A stretch of 64,000 nt of DNA from Cylicocyclus nassatus (lineage: Eukaryota > Nematoda > Chromadorea > Rhabditida > Strongylidae). Below, in pieces: positions 44,919-56,900 of the stretch; the stretch's first letter is position 1; each line of letters opens with the position of its first letter. The notes beneath the pieces were generated by a model. The model worked only from the letters and a program-made list of their open reading frames with translations. It was not told where the DNA came from and ran no database searches. A program made the position numbers and the translations under genes. Location: contig CATQJL010000223.1 in the NCBI GenBank assembly GCA_958299035.1, positions 77,703,600-77,767,599 of the forward strand, read 5' to 3'.

Positions 44919-47900
44919 GTGAGCTATGTGTTCCGCTACTTTATTTCGTCTCAATATTCTACATATTATTTACTACCACTGGTTCATTAACTCATAATGT
45001 CCTGCAAGTAAATGGTTATATTATGACACAAACGTTTACGCAGCTTCTAGGCAAACGACAGCATTCAAGACTATTCGCTCATTTTCGTAAGCTATCTCTT
45101 CTTTTACTGTGAATTCAAAAATGCTTTTCTCTTTCTTAAACTAGTGCCGTTTTCAAACGGGTGTTGTTACTAAGCTTAGCAAGTGGTCTATCTAGATTTC
45201 CTCGCCCTTACCCGCTCATTTCTGTAAGTCAAGTGCATATGCAGCACAATATCGAGGGTATATAGTTGGTGTAGGACGATTCGCACGACCGTAAGGTTTT
45301 CCATGCAGAACCAGTAGCGCGAGACATGCGGCTTTTGCCTAAACAAAGCACAGGGGAAGGGACAAGTCGTCAGGGTGGTGCTGGAGACCGCCGTGCGAAA
45401 GGCCGTCTTCCAGATAAAGGCCTTTGTTTTCGCCATCTATCTACAAGTATGTCAAGATTTTTGATAGCACAGCGTTTGGTATCTCTTAGGCCCCGGGCAG
45501 ACTTCACGCGATTTGATCGTCGCGACTGAGTCGCGACGAGACAACTGTTACAACATCATTCCATGCCGATCAACTTGCATTCGGTTGTGATACTTTTCCA
45601 GACCGAAATTTTTGAACGTGAAATGAAAATGAATAGAAATCTTGGCGATTAGATCGCGACGATTAAGTCGCGTGAAGTCTGAGTTTTTGGGGCCTTAGTT
45701 TGCATCATTCCATTGCAACGCACCTCGTAGGAGTAGCCATAAGCAGTCCTTGAAACATTTTCAGTGAGCTTATACGGCATCTGATAATTGTAGCATATTT
45801 TTATCAAACATGAATCCTCTTTTTTTGTAGAATGTGGGGTAGGTAGAATCATTTTTCTTCACAAATATCATGAGGCATGAAATACAATCATTTGTTTTCA
45901 AGTTGAGAAAGAGATACTTAAGTTAGAAGAGAACTTTAGCATAAAGAGAAGCAGAGCAGCTCAAAAGAGGACTTACGCTCATGCCCGCTCCGCTAATCCT
46001 TCAAAGCGAACCTTTAGAGCTTTGCATATTTAAATCCAGCGTCTTTCTCTGCTATGGTACTGTGACTCTAAAAAAGCAAAAGTTAGCATTCAGTCGCTTG
46101 CTAAAATCAGAGGAACTTGCTAACGAGGAACGCTAAAAGGCGTCAACAGATTCGACACTTCGTTGAATAACCCTTGCACAGTAAGTGTGGTAGTGGAACC
46201 CAATCATCAACATAATGTATCACTATGATATACTTAGAATGTGCAACGGTAGCACTGAAAAAAAACCGACAAGGAAACCAGAGTCGGATGATCCGCGTAA
46301 ACGTTAAGTTAGCTCGCGAAGAGTAGGTGGGCGATTGGAGAAAAGAGAAGAAGTTAAGCCTAAGAAGCGACTTGGCTCCTCCACAGTGAACATTTGTTTT
46401 GTTGTGGATGCAATAAAAAATTTGACAAAAATCTCAATAAAGCGAATTAACACAACACTCTCTCCTGACCTGGGCACTTTTATCATGTCCGTAATATTAG
46501 GTTGACTAAATGGTAAGTTCGTTTTGGCATACAAATTGTCATAAAAAATTTTCTTGTTGTTTTTAATCTATGATTCTTCGTGGGAAAGTAGCTCGAAGCT
46601 TCCTCTATCACATATCGAATAATTAGGGTTCTAGTAAAGACAGTTATGCCTCAACATGGCGAAATTTCCAAAAGCTCAATTCTTTGACTTCTTAAGCTTC
46701 GTTTTCATGCTGTAGTGGATGTAAAGAACAGCAATTTGGTGTTTGGAGAGGATTTATCCCCTATTTATTTAGTGAACAACAAAAAGAAGTGTGAGCTGCC
46801 ATTTTGAAAATGTTTCGCTAAGAAAACAATTTCCTCATAGTTGCGTATTATGGGAAAATTGCGATTTTTCCGTTCTTTGCGGATTTTTTTCCTGGGAGGA
46901 TAAGTTTTACTCAAACAGAATGTATGCTCCAATATCCAGTGAAGTGCTCTTTTTAGAGACACCAAACATTGGACAAAAATTTGTCTACGTAGTATTATAC
47001 TTCATATTGATAATATTTTATTGTAAACATCAACGATGAGTGGCACATCAGTATGAGGCACCAACATGACCAGATCGGACCTAGGTTTGCTTCCTCTGGT
47101 TTCCCCATTGAGAACAAGAATGTTTACCTTTTGCAAGCCATATTGTTGAGAGATGTCGTTCGAAACTAAGATGTGGATGTCCCCTAATTTCATACTATCT
47201 TTGTCAAGTTTTAGCTATGGAAAATACCGCAATTGTGCAAAAGACTTTCTGTTGTGAAGGGCTTATGCATGAGCAACTTAGATCGTTTTTTGCTCTTACA
47301 GTAGCGAATCTGTAGAAGTCCGAAATGCATGAACCGAGAAAACTGCCCCACTCCTTACAAAGGAAAACTCTTTGACCGCTAGACTACTGCAAACTCAATT
47401 ATTTCATCTTAGCTGTGTTCTAGAATAGCTGGTCAAGAATATTGGCTGATTAGGCTCAACAATTCGGTAAGCGAAAAGAGGGTGCTGCATAAATTGCTAG
47501 CACACAACCTTCACTAACTAATCTGGCGAGATACTGCTCCCAAAACCATGCCTTTGCCAGCTTTTCTTCTTCAAGTTCGTCCTCGCAAATCAGTTTTTTT
47601 ATTTCGTTTTCACTGCATACGCACCAGTTCTTTCACATCCTTTTTAAAACTTATGTAGAGGTAAAGATGGTAATCTACAACCCTTTTGACTGATATTATT
47701 TGCATCATCCCCCACAATGAGTGATTATTTGAATAAAAAAGAGAAAGATAACGTATGCGGGTGCGGCTAGACTTTTTCAGTGATCTGGTACATCGTTGAA
47801 AGTGATAAATGTGTAATAGAATAGCTTCTGACATTCGAAAAGAGATTCCATTACGTTTCTTTTACTGCTAGCTGACCTCAAACGATAGCAACTAGCAAAG

Positions 47901-50900
47901 TGTACACAATTTATAAGCGACAACTCCTGCCTGTGTGCATTTAGGACTCGCTTTACACTTCTTAAAAACAGGAACTGAATTTAGTTTGTGTAATGATTCT
48001 TTCTCCTGTAGGTTTATCTACTCAAACATCGCCTACGAATCGATAAGCAACAGTGTATCCATAAAATTCAATATTGGAGAGAATTTTTTCAAGGCAGCTC
48101 ATACTATGTCGCATATCGAGATATTCTTACCTCAAAAAAAAACGAACAAAAGCTATTCATTTGAGAAAGTGCCGCTACATTTCTTGCGTAGCCAAGATTG
48201 CTTAGATTCTCATCATGAAGGAGCTGTTAGACTAGTGCCGTTGTCTCTTGCAGTGACGAAAGATTTGCAAGCAGTCTCCTTTCATGAGCTCATCAATTGT
48301 GACATAGAACACGAAAAACTGTGAGTGAAGGGATTAACGTAACCATTTTTTTTTCAAAATGTGTTGGCGAAAATATGCAGGTTTCTATGAGTCACATCGC
48401 TGAGCTAAGAATAGATTGTGAGTTACCAATGACTGCGAAACAAAACGTCTATAATAATTTCCGTTGTGAACTTCAAGGACTTGTTACTAGATAGGTTTTT
48501 CAGCGCTGCAAAACATTGCACTGACATACTGCCAAGCCTTCCTTCCAATTTATAACAAAATGTGACAATACATTAGTCAACAAAAGAAAAGATCTATTTG
48601 TGAATGCTAATGCCTTTGCACAGTTTCACATTTACTGTGTGTGCTCGTGGTTTAAACAGCATAAACTTTTCATAGACTTCAACAACATAAACGTTTTATA
48701 GACTCAATACTACAAGTTGCAATCAAAACTCTTTCGCGTGGTAAAATTCACCGTTTTCTTCGCGCAAACTTTGTTCTTTGCTTCACGGCAAATGACAGAA
48801 TCGTACAGACCAGGAAATGAATGACGAATTATGTAGAGATATAGGTTTGCTTCAAGAATTATAACAACTGGCATGAACAAGTTTACGGAAAACCTGGCGA
48901 AAACAATTACCCTAAATTCACGCGTACAAGGCGCACCTTTTTCGATTTTTCGATTGAGCCCCTCAGCCGCTTTAAATTATTTCGGATAGCGATCCTTATA
49001 CCATACGATTCTCTTAAGCAATATACAGCAAGGCATAAGGTCCTTTGGTTGCGAAATTCTTTGGAGTATTTGGGCTGGTCGATTTTGGAAAAAAATCCCC
49101 CGGCCTTGTACGCGTGAAATTAGGGTAGGCACAGCTAATGTCAATTACGTGAATACCGAAATCAAAAAAATTACCGAATTTAGCTTTCCTCACTCGGGTG
49201 TTCCACGCTGAAATCAATATTTTTCGAAAATTAGGACTTATAAAGAGCTGAAAATTTACAGATATGCTAAAATAAGGGTTTGCGGTATACAATTACATGA
49301 GTGAAAACAGCATAGCTCTGTTTTTGCATAAACATGAAAATTTTCGTTTTCTCGATTTCTAAATGAGAAAAAATCAAAGAACGTTACATATGAGTGTCTG
49401 ATGTAATGTGCAATTTTTGTGAGCAAGATGGAAATCCATAGGACTTTTTTTAAACGAAGATATGAATTTTTCGCGATTTTTTGAGCTTTCGGTACGACTC
49501 AGACTTTGGATGCAAACTTACAGTGGATCGAAGTTGATGCGAACTTTTGCATAACGTCTTGTAGACAGGGCCTGGCACCAGCTGGCACGGGGCAAGCTGG
49601 ATATCGTTTTTGGGGCAAAAAGCAAAGGGGGTTTCGTTTTTGTGGGCGAAGACACGTCAAAAATTGGCGACCTTTTTTTTAGTCGACGTTTCGTTTTTGG
49701 GGGGATTTTGGGGAATTTTTCAGGTTTTTAGAGGGGATATCGTTGAGGGTCAAAAGGGACTTCGTTTTGCAAATTTCCTGGTGCCAGCTCGTGCCGAGCC
49801 CTGCTTGTAGAGCTTGCTTTGCTTTAACGAGTGGTTTTCTGGGCCCCTATTGAAAATGTGAACTGTATGATTTATCGCCGTAAGAAGTGAGAGTGTCTCA
49901 AGACTTATGTCACAACGTAATAGTATACTTAAAAGTTTTCCAAATCTCTCACTACCCAGTGCTAGGAAAGGCAATACTCAGGTTTCCATTGTTTGTTTTA
50001 GAAAATAGGCATGAATGTTGAGCTCATGTCATAAGACTGCGAAGAAGTTGTGTTTCAAAACTTATGAGCATTAACGAACTACCTCAAAAGTAATTTGCCG
50101 CATATAAACGCATGTCGAGCCTTCTCAGGGACTCGCACCGTGCGGGCGGCCAGCGACGAACTTACAATCGCTCGTTGGTGTGTGCGATTGTACGGTCGTC
50201 AAGGGCCGTTAGCACGGTTAACGTGGGGCGCCCGCACGGTTTCTAATGCTCGCCGCTTGCGCGGGGAAGGTCGGCCGCTCGCTTGCTGCTGGAGTAGGTT
50301 TATGTGGGGTATTTTAACCATTTTTCTTAGGTATGTTAAGCATTTTCACATCCTGCGGACACGGACAATGCCTGCCGCACTACCCAAACTTTCCATGGAG
50401 AAGCCCACACCATCACTCTTGATAACTGTAGCCTCACGCAGGTTCATTCCAGCTTTGCGGTGAAGGGAAATGTTGATAACACGATAGTCGACGCTTAGCC
50501 ACCTAAACGCTGCGTCGTATCTCATGCAGGTACCGTTTACGCTCACAGTGTGTGAAAACAATGAGCCGAAGGTAGAGGTCACTGTTGGCCGCTTGCACGG
50601 GCAAATGTTTGCCGCCCGATCGAACGGACACATTGCCTGCCGCTTGCACGGTCGGTTTTATTGCGTACCGATTGCGCGGCGAGATTGCCTGCCGCTTGTA
50701 CGATCAAGTGATTGCTGGCCGATCGTGCGGGCGCATTGCCTGCCGCTTGCGCGGTCGATTTTATTGCGTGCCGATCGAACGGGTAGACTGTCTTCCGCTT
50801 GCACGGCATTTTTATTGTTGACCGCACGCACGGTACATCAAAAACTATGCAGTGCGCTCAGGCGGAGGAGCTTCAATGAGGACCGCCCGCACGGCGCGAA

Positions 50901-53900
50901 TCCCTGAGTTGCCCTCCAATGTTGCAGGACAGCCTGCCCTATCAACTTGATGGTAGTCAACGATTGTAATCGTATTGGTTTCTGCCCCTTTTAAAAAATC
51001 ACCTAAATTAGTGCTTGACCGTTAATGTAATTATTTGCTAGTTTTGTATTTCAATTATAGGTGAGTGCTTATTTCAGAAAAGTTCCACGAAAATTATTTG
51101 CTTGTGTGCTAATAAAATTCTGAAGTGGAGCAGAAGGGCCAAGCTCTATCTTACTGGTGGAAAAAGTAAACTTACCCTAAAAAGAACAAGTTGGGACGCA
51201 CTCACACGCTCAAAACATGAAACGAACTGCGTTTATGAAGCTTTTTTAGGATTCTTTGCAAGAGACTTACAAATACGAAGAAACCCCTTATAATTTGGCA
51301 ACATTAACTAGTTTTCTAGATGTTCGATAGGTACTACTACATTGCGGGCTCCAAGAGACGAAACTCCTGTAGTCATCTGATACCAGCCTTGTTAGATCTA
51401 GGAAAATTTGAAAAAGCAGTGATAATTCTCTTTTATTGAAAAGCACCAACAAAACTATGTTCATCCCGGAGTTCATTCAACTTCGATGACATCTTAATTA
51501 CAGGTTCACTTCTTATAAAGACAAGCGGGTTGTGCATAACAGGCTCGTCTGATTTTATTGCAAGTTAACTTGCCGATTTTATCGTATACTTTTCAATCGA
51601 ATAAACAATTAAAATTGCCAGGCTATTTGGCAAACACTAAAAGCAAAAACGCATTGTTATTACCTGACGTAATGCAGTATGTATTTATGTATGTTTTCTA
51701 GATCAATTTCGTCTTTTCAAAAAGCAAATCAATCATCATCTTTTTATTTTTATTACGATTGAGGGTTGCCGCAATAATGTGCGGACAGCTTATGTGTATT
51801 TTGAGTTAGACACTCAGACAGTTCAAATTAAGCCCATAAAGGTCGAAATCAAGCCAGGCCTTTATTCTTTTGCTTACAGAAGTGGTACGCTAAAACCTAT
51901 AAAATAACCTGATATATCAGCTTTCATACAGTCGATGTCAATTACGTACTCCCTTTCGCATGGGACCTACGCATGCGCAATGCAAGGGCGTTGCGCGCGG
52001 ACAGCCAATCGATAAGGCCAATTTGAATGTCATACGCGCGCGAACGTGGCGCGAAACTCACTTACGGAAAAGGGAGTATGTGATTAACACGAACTGTAAG
52101 TAGAGGTTACTCGAAAGAAACCTTTTGCTGAACTTTTAACTTCACTATTCACAGCTCAAAAAATATCAATTTTTAGGCTGTTTCAGCCAATATCGATTCA
52201 TATGGGCCTCCTCCTGAAAAGGGATGTCAGGTACGAATTGAGCTTCCTCGCATTGCCCTCCAGCAATTCTGTTCAGGGCCCTGCTGCACCTGCACCCACG
52301 ACAGGAACTGGTGCGCTTCCACAACCAATGCAACCACCTGGATACGGCCCTTCTCCGGTAATGCGATTTACTTCATCTAGAAAAAATTACAGGACAGTGC
52401 ATAGCTTCCTAGAAGATCGAAACGCCTTCACATGGAGTCTCAAGAGTAGTTGAATCGCATGGTTTCGGTGAGATAGTTAGATCTCACGGATTCGGCAGAA
52501 TAATACAATCCCACGGATTTGGCCGTGTGATTCAGTCTCATGGCTTTGGTCGAGTAGTTGAATCGCACGGATTTGAAGGAACACAGCAGTCTTCTGGACC
52601 ATATGCTTCTGTCTTTCGCAAGACTTAAGGCGATGTGTGGTTCTTTGTGTGTTATTGTCGTCTGTTATTTCAATGTCTTTAGTGATGTTCTTGCATGCCA
52701 TAGTAGCATTTATACTAACCTAAACTTTGATTTCTTTTCTGTCTCTAATTGCACGAAAGGAATGGAATAAAGAAAGATTGTATGGATTAAGGACCAGATA
52801 CGTCAAACAGCTGGATTCATGAACTTACATTTATTGTAAGTGTTGCGTGATAGCGTAACAGCAGTATGAAATTCTGATGTTCAGCTTTGATCATAATGCT
52901 CAGTTTATGCAGACATTTGACTGCTTCTTTCTATCAAATTAGTGAATTCCGCTTCTCTATCTGTGTGCTCGTCCGCTGGTGTTATAAGTTTTTAGAACAA
53001 ATTTCATTTTCGAAACAAACAAACCAAATCTTTGATCATCCTTCTATTGAACAATGCTAGGGAGAGCTCCGCTAAAAAGTTTATACAAAATTTGATTGAA
53101 GCGAAACTTGGAAAAAAAATTTGTGGTAAATATAATATATTGATATATCAAATCTTTTCTGAAAAATTATTCAAATCCATATTTAAGATTGTACTGTACA
53201 GCTGGGTAGGTTTGTAGATGACGTTTGCCGTTTCGTCGATTGCGCCGATCAAATGCGCCCTTTACCCTCTCACTCGAGTACATACTAGCTTGTGCATATT
53301 CGAAATTACATAAAAAGTAATTAGTCGATGCATCTCCAATTAGAACTCGTTATTATCAGCCCACATAGAGGAAAGGCAACAGCTGAGTAGCTACAACCTT
53401 TTGAATAACAAACTAACAACTAACACAACGTAACTCGATAACTTTAAATTTGATCTATTAGGTCGTACCAAAAGTTCTGTCATTTCATTTTTGAAAAATC
53501 ATAACTTTGCGCTGTCACAACGGATTTACTTCCTTACATTTTTATTAGAAAGAGTAGTTCTTTCGCCTTCGAATGCTATTTTGCGGAGCTCGCGATTCAC
53601 ACTGGGTGTGGAGATAAAAATGGAAAACTAAGACCATATAAGCTTTGAGCATTCTAAGTTAGCTCACCAAAAATCTGGAATGCCGCAGAAAAATCTGAAA
53701 TCGTCAGTACATATGTTTTTTAGCCTACCCTTGCATCTGTGAAAAGTTTGTGCTGTTTGGACGTCTCTGTGAGAAGTTATGATTTTTGCTAAAATTGACG
53801 AATTAATTAATTTTGGTGTTTTCCATAGTAAACTCGATATTCATAGCTTCTCACAGAGACGTCCAAACGGCACAAACTTTTCACAGATGCAAGGGTAGGC

Positions 53901-56900
53901 CAAAAAACATATGTACTGACGATTTCAGATTTTTCTGCAGCATTCCAGATTTTTGGTGAGCTAACTTAAAATGGTCAAAGCTTATATGGTTTTAGTTTTC
54001 CATTTTTATCTCCGCACCCTGTAGGAAACAGAAGTTCCACGAAACAGCATTTGAAAGCGAAAGACTTATTCTTTTTAATAAAAATGTAAGGAAGTAAATC
54101 CGTTGTGACAGCGCAAAGTTATCATTTTTCAAAAATGAAACGACAGAACTTTCGGTACGACCTAATATATTTGTTCTTGTCATTAATGCCATCAAGTTGG
54201 TTCTAACCTGGACGTGCAGAAGGCGAACGACGGGGATCCACTGGACATCAAGCTACTATCACTGATTAAGAGGAATTTCACGCACATTTTATAACCTCTT
54301 CCTATTATAGTTGAGGCTCTATTGTACAGAAGTGCATCTCTTTTGCTTTATACAGCTGTTATCACTTTCAATCAATTGATAACATACTTTTCTTCTTCCA
54401 TTTCAGACAGGAGGAGCTGGAGGCCCAAGAATTGTTGAGGGTCACGGAATTGGTCCCGAGGTACTTTTAATTTTTGTCGCTTTCTGCTTTTCAGGAGCAG
54501 AAAAAGAAATATTTTTTAACCGGAAAATTGCTTAAAGACTATTGATAATGCGCTTAGATAAAGCAGGAGTTCCTTCCTTCTGTTCAGTGACTGTTGTGAG
54601 CTTTTGTTTAGGGAGCGGTAGGGCCAAGTGCAGGAGCGGCAGCAGCAGGAGGTTATGGCGGTCCTCAGGTAAAAGACATTTCATTACCACTTCATTGTCA
54701 AAAGACTAAATTGCAGGGACCAGGTGCAGCTCGTGGAATGCCAGGGTCGGCTGCAGGTCCAGTTGGAGGCAATAGAATAGTTGAAGGCCACGGAATAGCA
54801 GAGGTGCTGCAATTAGCTTGTGATCGATTTGCAATTTAAACTCTATATTTAGGGAGGAGCAGGACCAGTTGCACCAGGTGGCGCTGGAGCAGCTGGAGGT
54901 TACGGAGCACCCGCTGAAGTTTGTGCAGCCATCTTTTACTCTTTGCTCTTCTTCCTCTTACAAATCAGCAGCTGTCTTTTTGCAGGGCGGTGCAGCACGA
55001 GGGATGCCGGGGCTGCCTGCAGGTCCGACAGGTGGTAACAGAATAGTTGAAGGCCATGGTATAGCGGAGGTAATGCCGAAAACTTCTATACACAAACAAT
55101 TTCCAAGCTGATGTTTTTGATTAGGGAGGACCAGGGGCAGGACCAGGTGCAGGACCAGGGGCAGGACCAGCGGCACCGATTGGAGGTGGAGCAGGCGGTG
55201 GTTACGGTGCCGGTGCTGGCGCTCCTCAGGTACGTGCAACCGTTGTGACTCTCCTCCTTTATCCGCTTTCTGAAAAGCCTGTTTCAAGGGTCCAGCTGCA
55301 CCTCAAGGGCCGGCAGGAGGTATGGGCGGTGGACCGAGAATAGTGGAAGGCCACGGTATTGCCGAGGTGAGACATTTGCAGAAAAGTTACTTGAAATGAC
55401 CACTTAAATAATAATTTAGGGAGGAGCTGCACCGTCTGGAGCTCAACAACCAGCCGGTGGAGGAGGTTACGGCGTTGCTGCGGTACGAGCCTTTACAGGC
55501 CTATGTATTCCACATTCATTTTTTTGATTTAGCCACCGACGAAGCAAGTGCAGGTTGAACCCGCTCCATGTGCACCGCCACCTGCTCAGGTACAACACAA
55601 TATAAGCACAAGCTAATTTTTCACTACAAAACATGTATGCAAGAGCAGTCAGACAATCAATCTAATTTCAGAAAGCTGGCTCTCCTTATCGAAGAATGCG
55701 ATCAAGAAGACACACGAATCAGGTATATATGTCAATTTGAAAGCTTTTACATGTTTTTTCCCATTGATACAAATTCTCTTCCACTATCTCGTCAATCGGG
55801 GATGAGTGGGGAGCGGTATAAGGCGCCGCTGTCACCAGATCGGACGCAAGTTCGATCCCCTCCCCCCTAGGCCAACCAAGCCCTCTACCCTCCGGGGCCA
55901 GTAAATTGGTACAAGAGTAATCTGGAAGGATAAAAGCTGACTTGGTAATCGGGTGCGCCCGCTAGTCACTGTAAAAGGCGCGCACGCATTTGTCAGTCTA
56001 TTCGACCGTGAAGTAAAGTGCTTTTGGCACATGCCCGCAGAGGGTCTTGAAGACGCCGAATTTTTTATCCTTTGTCCTTCTATCTTGCCACTACTTGTTA
56101 GTCCTTGAGAATAAGACTTGAATAATTTCTGGGCGTAACTGAGAAACTCAAAACTTTGAAGCATCACCATGGAACCATTTTTTTCAGTACTTTTCAGTCC
56201 ACAGCGGTGCCTCCCTAAGGCCCCGGTCAGACTTCACGCGACTTAATCGTCGCGACCAAATCGCCAAGATTTCCATTCATTTTCATTTCACATTCAAAAA
56301 TTTCGGTCTGGAAAAGTATCACAACCGAATGCAAGTTGATCTGCATGGAATGATATTGTAACAATTGTCTCCTCGCGATTCAGTCGCGACGATCAAATCG
56401 CGTGAAGTCTGCCCGGGGCCTAAGGCCTAAGGCATACAGGGCTCCTAAACTGCAAAGTCGTTTGCACCAGCGGTCGCGCGACCGCGTCGCGCCCGGACAT
56501 CAATGGCGCCGCCTCGATCGATAGCGCCGGCGCCGGCAAAATGCATGGGCGCGACGCGGGCGCGCGACCGCTGGTGCAAACGACTCTGCAATTTAGGAGC
56601 CCTGTACCTCGCGCGATTTGGCACAACAGCGACTCTCTGTAATTTGTCGTTAATGTGTTTCCTTTGGTTAGAACTTAAGCCATTTGCAACAACTTACACA
56701 ACCTACCCGCCTATGCGTTTGAGAAGCGCGCACGATAAATTTGTAGAAATCTGGCAAATCGCCAAGTCGCGTGAAAGTGGCGATTTGGCCAAATTGCGTG
56801 AGGTATGCCTTAGGCCTAACAGAGCACAATCGCGTTGTTAATAGCGAACGCGTTGAGTACGAATGCGCCGCGTTCCTTAACTTTGCCTTTACATTTTACG

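Noticed and set aside
47935..48324. 129-codon plus-strand open frame with ordinary composition and an upstream CTGTAG acceptor-like site
   Set aside because: No partner exon, recognisable motif or signal peptide logic. It could be a real exon but is not supported from sequence alone.
50585..50827. Cysteine- and arginine-rich open frames on both strands (repeated CRLHG/CRLRG)
   Set aside because: Produced by the GC-rich tandem repeat units at the right side of the inverted-repeat element.
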